Source: an uncultured Oscillibacter sp. (GTDB lineage: Bacteria > Bacillota > Clostridia > Oscillospirales > Oscillospiraceae). From it: a DNA stretch of 62,177 nucleotides. Below, in pieces: positions 8,704-15,168 of the stretch. The position numbers were made by a program, and so were the translations under genes. The stretch covers positions 1-62,177 of the forward strand of contig CAJUTB010000014.1 in the NCBI GenBank assembly GCA_910589315.1. The letters run 5' to 3'. Every line of letters starts with the position of its first letter. The first letter of the stretch is position 1. Below the pieces are notes generated by a model that saw nothing but the letters and a program-made list of their open reading frames with translations, did no database searches and was not told the DNA's origin.

Positions 8704-9209
8704 CTACCTGCAATCGCAAGTAACTCTCCTGTTTTTATTTTCAGGTATTGCCCCAAAATCGTGCTTCTCCCGCCTTCCGCTGTACACCCGCTCAATATTC
8801 TGGATTGCCAGTACCGCCCGGTTGTTCTCGTATTCCGGGTGTTCTCTACAATAACGCTCGTAGAAATCAATTTCGGAAAGCGCCTCAATGAAATCTTCCT
8901 GTGTGTGGGGGATATTGTCCTGCAAAAGCTCACGGTTGAAACGCAAGATTTGAATCCGGTGTGCATCTGCGTTCCGCTCATCATCAATGCGAATATGTTC
9001 ATCTAGCCATTTCTGTGTCTCTGCTTGCATATCCTGGAGCTTATCCGGCTTTCCGATGATATCCCCGTGGCAGTACCTACCATAGACAGAGACTTACTGA
9101 TACACCGCCATATGGCAGACCATGGGTTTACTTTGATTGGCGCGATTTGAACTAGAGTCATCAAGACAAGCAGAATGCTACCATCCATTATAATCTCTCT
9201 AATGCTCAT
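8704..9209 (-). pseudogene. Small membrane-anchored phage/element protein, frameshifted
   Basis: Two frames together rebuild one protein. The N-terminal piece (ATG at 9209, leftward) has a membrane segment followed by VQIAPIKVNPWSAIWR, and the C-terminal piece contains DDERNADAHRIQILRFNREL and FYERYCREHPEYENNRAVLA. I recall the order membrane segment / KVNPWS / DERNAD..ILRF as one small protein family of clostridial phages and elements near holin or lysis genes. The break lies near 9080-9090. No working copy is present. Function of the family is not established. Confidence 0.6.
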
Positions 9210-9241
9210 AATAATTTACGTTGTCCCCCAAACGACTTTTA

Positions 9242-9445
9242 CTATTCCCTGGCTCTCAAAGCCATCACTGCTGCTTGAGCTCTGGCAACAAATGCTCCAG
9301 GGTTAGACCCGTCAGTGATGCCATTGGGCTTTGCTTCTTGAAATTCTGGTGTTATCTTATCACTGACTGGCTTCTTTGCAAGTGCTGCCTGCATCCTGTC
9401 GGCGAACCGAATAAAATTCTTATCCTTCCATTTAGAAAAGTCCAT
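9242..9445 (-). CDS. Hypothetical element protein, 67 residues
   Basis: Start at 9445 is fixed by AGGAGG seven bases upstream; a longer frame to 9601 lacks a site. The product is basic at the N-terminus (MDFSKWKDKNFIRFADRMQA) and ends in an Ala-rich helix (AFVARAQAAVMALRA). No Cys, no membrane segment. It is transcribed towards the broken membrane protein gene and away from the methylase-like gene. I do not recognise its function. Confidence 0.55.
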   Translation of the reverse strand: MDFSKWKDKNFIRFADRMQAALAKKPVSDKITPEFQEAKPNGITDGSNPGAFVARAQAAVMALRARE

Positions 9446-9585
9446 ATCATCCTCCTGATATTTCGGGCGCACAGCACCCACGATTAGTTTGTTGACCCTG
9501 TTTTTGCGGCAGACCATGCCGCTATTGGATTGACTCCCGGCCTGCAGCTTATGTGTTTCCGACAGAGTTGAAAGAGAGCGAGAAT

Positions 9586-10161
9586 ATGCAGACACCATCA
9601 AACGCTACAGGCATTGAAGATATCGAACGCTTTCCTAAAATGTTTGCTCTTACTGTAGATGCGTTGGAACAGAACCCCTATCAAGATTTTTGGGGGGATT
9701 TATTTAAGAGATTTGAACTTTCCAATACATGGAAGGATCAATTTTTTACTCCACATAGTATCTGCCAAGCTATATCTGCAATAACAGCAGGGGGTTTGAC
9801 AGCTCAGTTGGAAGATAAGCCTTGGATTTCCGTAAACGATCCTGCCTGTGGGGCAGGAGCATTACTAATTGCCTTTGCACAAGAGTGTAGGCGGCAGAAA
9901 GTAGACTACCAACAATCCGTTTTGTTTGTGGCCCAAGATATCGACAGGACTGCGGCATTGATGTGCTTTATTCAACTTAGTTTATTGGGGTGTGTGGGAT
10001 ACGTTGTGGTTGGAGATTCACTGCTAACCCCAACTGTTGGGCCGAGCGTCCTACTTCCTGTCAAACAAGACGGGCAAGAAATCTGGTATACTCCGATGAT
10101 ATACACGGGAATTTGGCAATACAGATTAGCCTTGGAAAAGATAAAACACATACCTCAATAG
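9586..10161 (+). CDS. N-6 adenine DNA methylase-like protein, shortened
   Basis: 191 residues from ATG 9586 (weak GAGAGCGAG site); an in-frame GTG at 9553 has no site. It carries the cofactor-binding motif I as NDPACGAGALLIAF and the segment FFTPHSICQAISAI typical of type I-like adenine methylases found on clostridial mobile elements. A short relative of HsdM is the best match. I cannot find the catalytic (N/D)PP(Y/F) motif IV after ALMCFIQLSLLGCVGYVV, and the N-terminal helical part seen in longer relatives is absent. It may be inactive, or a non-catalytic binding protein. No restriction subunit is nearby. Confidence 0.65.
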   Translation: MQTPSNATGIEDIERFPKMFALTVDALEQNPYQDFWGDLFKRFELSNTWKDQFFTPHSICQAISAITAGGLTAQLEDKPWISVNDPACGAGALLIAFAQECRRQKVDYQQSVLFVAQDIDRTAALMCFIQLSLLGCVGYVVVGDSLLTPTVGPSVLLPVKQDGQEIWYTPMIYTGIWQYRLALEKIKHIPQ

Positions 10162-10203
10162 ACTAAATGTCGGAATGAAGAACTGATTTTATGGAGGTAT
10201 AAT

Positions 10204-10536
10204 ATGGCGGAACTGTGTTTGAAATGTTTCCTTAAAACTTGGCATCCAAACGCATACGACCGCGCTCACATTGTAATGAGTGCCGACAATGAGTTTTGCG
10301 AAGGATGTATGGATTGTGTTCCATATGTAGACCATATCGACCCGTCAGATTTGCGCCTCACTCCCACAGCAGAAGATTTCGTTTGGATAGTAACACCAGA
10401 AATAAAAGCAGGTCGCAAATTTGCCTGTGTGGAATGTGGTGCAGTTTTGGAGGTTGATGACCTGGCTTTTATACACGAAGTTGGTGAGTGTCCGTACGGC
10501 CACACACAGATTAGAAAACTTTGGATAAAAGGCTGA
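10204..10536 (+). CDS. Zinc-ribbon-like hypothetical protein
   Basis: 110 residues behind a perfect TGGAGGTATAAT-ATG start region. Cysteines are arranged as CLKC near the N-terminus, CEGCMDC in the middle and CVECGAVLE near the C-terminus, so one or two zinc ribbons are likely; the acidic linkers have no other motif. It follows the methylase-like gene by 42 bases and precedes another zinc-ribbon gene by 7, so they were probably one operon. Such proteins are common on clostridial integrative elements, function unknown. Confidence 0.6.
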   Translation: MAELCLKCFLKTWHPNAYDRAHIVMSADNEFCEGCMDCVPYVDHIDPSDLRLTPTAEDFVWIVTPEIKAGRKFACVECGAVLEVDDLAFIHEVGECPYGHTQIRKLWIKG

Positions 10537-10543
10537 TTTTATT

Positions 10544-10881
10544 ATGGAATTAAAATTGAAACCCCGTCCATTCTACAACGGAAGGGGCAGGGTGAGGAAG
10601 CTCAAAATGGATAGAGAATCGTATGCGAGAAGTGCGGTGCGTCGTCTCACTATGCGTTTGTTCAGCCGTGGCATGACAATAAATTTGTTGCTCAATGTCA
10701 GGCAGAAAAAGCGTGGAACTTACGTGATAGAGTGGATAATGTTGTGCATGGTTTTTGGAGCAAACAGTATATCAGAATAACCTCAAAACTGGTCTGTTCA
10801 AGGTGTGGACCTGAGGAGATATACAGCGAGCCGTCGAACTACTGCCCAAATTGCGGGGCAAAGATGGACATGAAAGGTTAG
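10544..10881 (+). pseudogene. Lar-like zinc-ribbon protein, frameshifted and with lost cysteines
   Basis: The ATG frame starts MELKLKPRPFYNGRGRVRKL, which looks like the family opening MELKPCPFCNGKG with both Cys replaced (C to R, C to Y). After about codon 27 the meaningful sequence continues in another frame: IVCEKCGASSHYAFVQPW, and later NYCPNCGAKMDMKG-stop at 10881. In that second frame an in-frame TAG precedes the CEKC motif. The gene is thus broken by a frameshift and point changes. The family resembles restriction-alleviation (Lar) or generic phage zinc ribbons. Confidence 0.7.
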
Positions 10882-10903
10882 GCCCTGTTTTTCAAACAGG
10901 GCC
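10881..10903. repeat. 23-bp palindrome that looks like fused IS5-family ends
   Basis: GGCCCTGTTT-ttc-AAACAGGGCC flanked by TA on both sides. Its right 16 bases equal the right end of the IS at 12457-13301, and its left end matches the IS left terminus. No T run follows, so a terminator is less likely than an IS remnant. Confidence 0.55.
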
Positions 10904-10935
10904 TAAACCCAAAGGCGAATAAAACAAAACTTTTA

Positions 10936-10965
10936 TTGACAACTGCACATAAACTGTAGTATGAT
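10936..10965 (+). promoter_or_regulatory. Promoter of the toxin-antitoxin operon
   Basis: TTGACA (10936-10941), 18-base spacer, TATGAT (10960-10965), 22 bases before the antitoxin start codon. Confidence 0.7.
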
Positions 10966-10987
10966 TGTAGTGCAAGGAGGCGCTGAC

Positions 10988-11245
10988 ATGGACAGCAATA
11001 TGACGTTCCGAATGGATGCAGACATTAAACGGCAAATGTCCGCAATTTGCAAGGAACTTGGTATGACCACATCTACGGCATTCAATCTATTTGCTAACGC
11101 TTTCGTACGAGCAAAAGGGATGCCATTCCCGGTATCGACACAAATCGCACCTGTCACATATACAATTTCGTCTGAACAGATGACTGAAGACGCCGGCAAG
11201 ATCTTAGAAGAGTTCGCATCGGACTATGCGAGGATGGCTGAATGA
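10988..11245 (+). CDS. RelB/DinJ-family antitoxin
   Basis: 85 residues; the ATG at 10988 is chosen for its AAGGAGG box, against an earlier ATG at 10961 that lies in the -10 element. The N-terminus (NMTFRMDADIKRQMSAICKE) is a ribbon-helix-helix DNA-binding domain of RelB/DinJ type, followed by LGMTTSTAFNLFANAFVR. The C-terminal part would wrap the toxin. The stop overlaps the toxin start by four bases, so translation is coupled. Autorepression of the promoter just upstream is expected from the family. Confidence 0.85.
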   Translation: MDSNMTFRMDADIKRQMSAICKELGMTTSTAFNLFANAFVRAKGMPFPVSTQIAPVTYTISSEQMTEDAGKILEEFASDYARMAE

Positions 11246-11619
11246 TTTGGGTTACTGCTGAAGACATCATCAGGCTTCACAGCCAAATAATCAAGTCTAC
11301 TGGCGGCTTGGACGGAATACGTGACCGCAGCGCATTGGAGTCCGCAGTGTACGCTCCTCTGCAAACTTTTGGGGGTCAAGAACTTTTCCAAAGTGAAATC
11401 GAAAAAATAGCAAGGTTTGGTTATGGACTTGCCAGTAACCATGCTTTTATTGACGGAAATAAGCGCATTGGCGCATTGATGACCCAACTCCTGCTAAAGT
11501 GGAATGGATATCGATTGGAGCTGAATCCAGGCGAATTGGCAGATATGTTTATTTCTATCGCAGATCACGCCGCAAATGAAGCAGACCTTTTAGAATGGAT
11601 TCGACGGCATTTGAACTAA
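11242..11619 (+). CDS. doc: Doc-type (Fic fold) toxin
   Basis: 125 residues, the normal size of Doc. The active-site motif HAFIDGNKRIG is intact (family HxFx(D/N)GNKR), and the N-terminus VTAEDIIRLHSQII is typical. Doc proteins phosphorylate elongation factor Tu and stop translation; that activity is inferred from the family. The partner here is RelB/DinJ-like, not the classical Phd. ATGA overlap joins the two genes. A hairpin terminator follows. It may stabilise the element in the chromosome. Confidence 0.88.
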   Translation: MIWVTAEDIIRLHSQIIKSTGGLDGIRDRSALESAVYAPLQTFGGQELFQSEIEKIARFGYGLASNHAFIDGNKRIGALMTQLLLKWNGYRLELNPGELADMFISIADHAANEADLLEWIRRHLN

Positions 11620-11634
11620 AAATGATTAAATACT

Positions 11635-11672
11635 TACCTCCCTCTTCTGAAAAAGAAGCGGGAGGTATTATT
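11635..11672 (+). terminator. Terminator of the toxin-antitoxin operon
   Basis: TACCTCCC (11635-11642) pairs with GGGAGGTA (11660-11667), extended inward by CTTCT/AGAAG, followed by TTATTGT. Confidence 0.7.
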
Positions 11673-11703
11673 GTAGTAAACTAAAAAAAGGAGAAATATA
11701 AAA

Positions 11704-12159
11704 ATGAAGCAGATACATATCACGTTTATTGGTGATTCTCCGCTGATTATGCACTCCCCGAAGTGCGTCAACCCCCTCCGTCCCATCGCTGTTCGGAAGA
11801 AGAAGTTCACATCCAAACGGAAAAAGACGGAGGAAGACCTTCTGGCGATTTCCGACTTGGAGTGGGAAGCCGGAGTGTATTGGGATGACAACGTCGGCCT
11901 TCACATTCCCAACGAGTGCATCAAGGCAACCATTCAGAACGGTGCGAAACAGAATAAAAAGGACAAGGATATTGCCAAGTATCTTCAGGTTGCAATGCTG
12001 ATGGCTCCACTGAACATTGGCGAGGAGCAGAATTATGAACATCTAAAAACAGATATGCGGTATCGTGATGTGTGTAGCGTCTGTGTTCAGCGCAACCGCA
12101 TGAATCGCACCCGTCCGCGTTTCAATACTTGGTCCACCGAGTTCGATGTGGTTTGGTAA
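11704..12159 (+). CDS. Phage-like hypothetical protein, probably cut short at the C-terminus
   Basis: 151 residues behind AAAGGAG. It begins IHITFIGDSPLIMHSPKCVN, has a Lys/Arg-rich segment (RKKKFTSKRKKTEED), and ends RNRMNRTRPRFNTWSTEF. I recall proteins with this ending motif from clostridial phages, where the chain continues past DVVWD; here the frame stops at DVVW exactly where the GGNNN tract begins, so the 3' end appears replaced. No enzymatic motif. Function unknown. Confidence 0.55.
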   Translation: MKQIHITFIGDSPLIMHSPKCVNPLRPIAVRKKKFTSKRKKTEEDLLAISDLEWEAGVYWDDNVGLHIPNECIKATIQNGAKQNKKDKDIAKYLQVAMLMAPLNIGEEQNYEHLKTDMRYRDVCSVCVQRNRMNRTRPRFNTWSTEFDVVW

Positions 12160-12164
12160 GGACT

Positions 12165-12352
12165 CTTTGGCATGGTGAGGTTCGGCGCGGTAATGTATGG
12201 TTCGTTGGGGCATGGTATGGTAGGGATTCTAGGGCTTGGTGTGTCAGGTGGGGTTAGGCGTGGTTTGGTGAGGTAAGAATTATACGGCATGGTGGGGTAA
12301 GTTTGGCTTAGGTACGGTGTGCTGTAGTAGGATGTGGTAAGGATTTTAAGGA
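12165..12352 (+). repeat. Degenerate GGNNN pentamer tract
   Basis: About 190 bases, very G- and T-rich and C-poor on the plus strand. GG dinucleotides recur every 5 or 10 bases with two phase shifts, for example CATGGTGAGG, TTCGGCGCGG, CATGGTATGG, and later TTAGGCGTGG. No long exact repeat unit exists. No coding frame on either strand looks real (the minus frame is only a Thr/Pro pattern made by the period). Confidence 0.7.
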
Positions 12353-12365
12353 AAGAGCGATTTGC

Positions 12366-12485
12366 ATGAACGACAAAGTTCAAAAATTGTCTGAATACAT
12401 AATGGCAAAAAACTATGGCGACATCATTTATCATCAGGAAATTGCGGAGCAGATTAGGCCCTGTATGAAAAACAGGGAAAATTGA
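12366..12485 (+). pseudogene. Small phage-like gene interrupted by the IS
   Basis: ATG at 12366 with GGAAAGAG upstream opens a frame MNDKVQKLSEYIMAKNYGDI..IYHQEIAEQIR, then enters the IS at 12457 and stops at 12485. The first 31 residues look like the N-terminus of a small phage regulator (helical, with YHQEIAEKI pattern). Joining the sequence across the IS gives an immediate stop, so the gene was already lost or very short. Confidence 0.5.
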
Positions 12486-13301
12486 GCTAAATCAACAAAA
12501 TAGCGATAGCGGCAATGTAAACGAAGGCGAGAAAAGAAGCATCCAATTTGTCATATCTGGTGGCGATTCTGCGAAACCATTTGAGCTTTTGGAAGAAACA
12601 TTCAACCAAATGCCGTTCTTTGTATAACCACCAATCCACTGGTCAAGGGCCGAAATATTGCTCTGTGGCGGGATTACATAGCGGGCTCCCTGCTCTGAGA
12701 TGTAAGCCCGAATCGTCTTTGCGCCATAAGCCCGGTCTGCTAATACATTGCTGCCGCTGATTTCTACCTTTTTCAGCAGTTCAACAGCGTGGACTGAATC
12801 ATGGTCATTTCCCGCAGACAGCATGAATTCAACCGGATTCCCCAGTCCATCCACGATAGCGTGCAGCTTTGTGTTCAGCCCGCCTCTGGCTCGTCCAACT
12901 GCCTTATCCGCCGTTTATCCCCCTCCGTTGGCATTTTCGTGAACCTTGATGCAGGTAGAGTCCAAGCTCAGATTTTCCTTATCCGTATCTGCGGACAATG
13001 CGCGAAATATGGCTTCCAATGTACCATCGTCCCGCCATTTGGCAAATCAGGCATATACAGACTGCCAGGGGTCATATGTCTCCGGCATTTCCCGCCACTG
13101 TGCTCCGCTGCGGGCGATCCAGAGCATCCCATTGAGCATGTTTCGATCATCTTTCCGAGGCCGGCCCCGCATCCCCGCCGTTTTCGGCGGTAGCAGCTCT
13201 TTTATGTGCGCCCATTGTTCTTTTGTTAATTTATATCGCTTCATGTCCCTATTTTTGCACTAACTCTTTATTTGTGCAATTTTTATTTTTCAAACAGGGC
13301 C
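12457..13301 (-). mobile_element. IS5-family (IS427-group-like) insertion sequence, 845 bp, inactive
   Basis: Ends begin GGCCCTGT on both sides as inverted repeats (left GGCCCTGTATGAAAAA, right end the complement of GGCCCTGTTTGAAAAA) and are flanked by TA on both sides, the two-base target duplication usual in this group. It contains one transposase gene on the minus strand with several inactivating changes. Confidence 0.8.
12487..13244 (-). pseudogene. IS5-family transposase, broken
   Basis: The ATG at 13244 opens MKRYKLTKEQWAHIKELLPP, the classic start of these DDE transposases. The frame then meets a TGA after QSVYA (the next codons, FAKWRDDG, belong to it) and a TAA after NANGGG. A frameshift follows near 12640, after SALDQWIG; the tail resumes as WLYKERHLVECFFQKLKWF and ends AIAILLI-stop at 12487. 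DDE landmarks remain (LDSTCIKVH, ADRAYGAKTI, the final E in HLVECFF). At least three lesions make it inactive. Confidence 0.88.
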
Positions 13302-13329
13302 TAGATGACAAAATCAAAATCGTCTGAGT

Positions 13330-13352
13330 TTTACGACAGATTTTACGACAAA
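13330..13352 (+). repeat. Tandem ACGACA motif, right inner end of the element
   Basis: TTTACGACAG-ATTTTACGACAAA: two TTTTACGACA units 12 bases apart, same orientation as the pair at 8551-8572 and 165 bases inside the right direct repeat. Confidence 0.55.
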
Positions 13353-13421
13353 CAATCCGTAACGATATGTAACAGGAGATAATGATAAATCGTTGTTTAT
13401 CTGAAAGCTATATTTCTTTTC

Positions 13422-13449
13422 TTGATTTGCTTTAGACATCCAGTAATAT
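13422..13449 (+). promoter_or_regulatory. Candidate promoter in the element's right end
   Basis: TTGATT (13422-13427), 16-base spacer, TAATAT (13444-13449). If real, the sigma factor gene is now read from element sequence, because its old upstream region was left at 8409. The match is moderate and the region 13302-13569 holds no gene. Confidence 0.35.
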
Positions 13450-13517
13450 CTTTCTTCCGACTAAAAGTGCGGGTTTTATTCACATTTCTTTCTGAAAAAT
13501 AAAAATTTTGCGTCATG

Positions 13518-13595
13518 TGAAAAAAATGCCATGTCTGACGCGTGTTAAAAGTGAAGGGAGTTGAGATGTATGGTTCCATTTGGTACCAATGAAAC
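13518..13595 (+). repeat. 78-bp direct repeat, right copy
   Basis: Partner of 8409-8486. This copy contains the functional ribosome site and first codons of the ECF sigma factor gene (attR-like junction). Confidence 0.85.
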
Positions 13596-14052
13596 CATCC
13601 GCCGGGTTGTGGAGGAATACAGCCCCATGCTGCTGCGGCTTGCCTGCACCCGCCTCCGCTCTACGGCCGACGCGGAGGACGCCGTACAGGAAACCTACCT
13701 GCGGCTTCTGACCACACAGCCGGTCTTTCGGGACGCCGCCCATGAAAAAGCCTGGCTCATCCGAACCACCCTTCACCGTGCCAGCGATATCCGCCGGGAG
13801 GCGGAACGCCGGAATGTCCCTCTGGAGGAAGCGGCCCTGGAAGCGGCTTCCGACAATCCGCACAGCGTTCTCCTGGACGCCGTACACGCTTTGCCGGAGA
13901 AATACAGCGCCGTCATCCACCTCCATTACTACGAGGGCTATACCATCAAGGAAATCGCCAAACTGCTGGGCCTGCCCGCCGCTACGGTGGGCACCCGCCT
14001 GGCCCGCGGCCGGGAGCGGCTGCGGCAGCTGCTGAAGGAGGATGTATCATGA
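13570..14052 (+). CDS. ECF-type RNA polymerase sigma factor
   Basis: 160 residues. Region 2 is visible in residues 8-75 (YSPMLLRLACTRLRSTADAE, DAVQETYLRLL) and region 4 in the last 60 (LPEKYSAVIHLHYYEGYTIK, then a helix-turn-helix ending TRLARGRERLRQLL). It directs RNA polymerase to alternative promoters, normally its own among them. The ATG at 13570 follows GAAGGGAG; TTG at 13561 is a weaker choice. The stop overlaps the next gene by four bases, so sigma and anti-sigma are coupled. Its 5' end is duplicated at 8461. Confidence 0.9.
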   Translation: MVPFGTNETIRRVVEEYSPMLLRLACTRLRSTADAEDAVQETYLRLLTTQPVFRDAAHEKAWLIRTTLHRASDIRREAERRNVPLEEAALEAASDNPHSVLLDAVHALPEKYSAVIHLHYYEGYTIKEIAKLLGLPAATVGTRLARGRERLRQLLKEDVS

Positions 14053-15008
14053 ACCGAGATTCTTACCGCGACGCATTTGATTCCCTCTCCTTTTCCGCCA
14101 ATTTCCAGGAGCGGACAGCAGACCTGCTGTGCCTCCGCGCCCAGGAACTGGAGAAGGAGCGTAACAACATGAATTTTAGCAAATCGAAAAAGATGGCAGT
14201 TTTGATCGCCGCCTGCATTGCCCTGCTGGCGGTATCCGTCTCAGCCGCCGCGCTGTTTCTGTCGCCCGCGGAGGTGACGGACCACCATGACCAGCCCCTG
14301 CTGGCGGAAGCCTTCCAGGGAGAGGACGCCATTCTGCTCAACGAAACCGTAGAAAGCGGCGGCTATTCCATTACCCTGCTGGGCTTGGTTTCCGGCGAAA
14401 ACCTGGACGTTCGCAATCAGGACCTGGAGACCGCTCACACCTATGCCGTCATGGCCCTCCGGCGTCTGGACGGAACGCCCCTGGACAATACCTTTGATCT
14501 CATCGGGCATCCCCTGACTCCGCTGGTGGCGGGCTACGCGCCCACGGCAGTCAACAACTGGACCCTGCACGCCGGGGCCAGCGGCTTTGCGGAGGACGGC
14601 GTGTATTACTACCTCCTGGACACCCAAAGCCTGGAAATGTTCGCGGACCGCACGGTCTATATGGCCTTCTATGAGGGCGGCGCGCCGAGCAACTCCATTT
14701 TCACCATGGCGGAGGACGGAAGCATCTCCTTTGCCAGCGATTTCGAGGGCGTACACGCGCTGTTTACGCTGCCTCTGGACGCGTCGAAGGCCGACCCCGC
14801 GGCGGCGGACGCTTTTGTGGAATCCACCGGTATGACCGGCTGGAGCAACGAGCACAGCGGCGGGGAGCATGACACCGAAACGTGGGAGAACGAGGACGGC
14901 AGTCAAGTGCTGATTGACTCTCCGAATGACGGAGAATACGACGTCAAGAGGGAAGTGGATGAGGATGGAAACGAGACGGTTATCGTCTCGCCCAGAACAG
15001 ATTCATAA
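14049..15008 (+). CDS. Membrane anti-sigma factor-like protein
   Basis: 319 residues. A short cytoplasmic N-terminus (1-45) is followed by one membrane helix (about 49-69, MAVLIAACIALLAVSVSAAA) and a long extracytoplasmic beta-rich domain. The arrangement and the four-base overlap with an ECF sigma gene are those of clostridial anti-sigma factors of the DUF4179 type. The N-terminus would hold the sigma factor until an outside signal. The C-terminus is highly acidic (ENEDGSQVLIDSPNDGEYDV). The signal is unknown. Assignment as anti-sigma rests on context and topology. Confidence 0.75.
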   Translation: MNRDSYRDAFDSLSFSANFQERTADLLCLRAQELEKERNNMNFSKSKKMAVLIAACIALLAVSVSAAALFLSPAEVTDHHDQPLLAEAFQGEDAILLNETVESGGYSITLLGLVSGENLDVRNQDLETAHTYAVMALRRLDGTPLDNTFDLIGHPLTPLVAGYAPTAVNNWTLHAGASGFAEDGVYYYLLDTQSLEMFADRTVYMAFYEGGAPSNSIFTMAEDGSISFASDFEGVHALFTLPLDASKADPAAADAFVESTGMTGWSNEHSGGEHDTETWENEDGSQVLIDSPNDGEYDVKREVDEDGNETVIVSPRTDS

Positions 15009-15080
15009 AGGAACCCCTTCAAGATAACGTGGAAAAGGGCTTCCTTTCCCAATCGGAGTTTGACCGGACAATGAAACAGA

Positions 15081-15112
15081 GAAAGCCGGGCCTTCGTTCA
15101 GGCCCGGCTTTC
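15081..15112 (+). terminator. Terminator of the sigma/anti-sigma operon
   Basis: Perfect 13-bp stem GAAAGCCGGGCCT / AGGCCCGGCTTTC with a 6-base loop. Confidence 0.85.
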
Positions 15113-15168
15113 ACGCGCCGCCAGGGGGGCGCATAGGCTGAGGTATCTGTTCAAAAGGAGGCCGCGCC

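Larger units (their letters stand above)
8487..13517. mobile_element. Decayed integrated element, about 5 kb
   Basis: The segment between the two 78-bp repeats holds fragments typical of clostridial integrative or phage-like elements: a small membrane/DERNAD protein (broken), an N-6 methylase-like fragment, zinc-ribbon proteins (one broken), a toxin-antitoxin pair, a phage-like protein and an IS. GC content is lower than that of the flanks. Tandem TTTTACGACA motifs lie just inside both ends. No integrase, relaxase or replication gene is present, so it cannot move by itself. From 8310 to 8703 I see no gene, only the terminator, the left repeat and the motif at 8551. Confidence 0.65.

Noticed and set aside
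8612..8854. Short plus-strand frame at the left end of the element
   Set aside because: Overlaps the broken minus-strand gene and has no clear ribosome site or family.
10881..10903. Terminator for the zinc-ribbon gene
   Set aside because: There is no U tract after the palindrome, and the match to IS ends with TA flanks explains it better.
12087..12434. A minus-strand frame with a Thr/Pro repeat over the pentamer tract
   Set aside because: The apparent protein repeat is produced by the 5-base DNA period and has no start signal.
8467..13600. CRISPR array in the island
   Set aside because: The repeats found are only pairs (78-bp direct repeats, ACGACA motifs) or degenerate pentamers; no regular repeat-spacer pattern exists.
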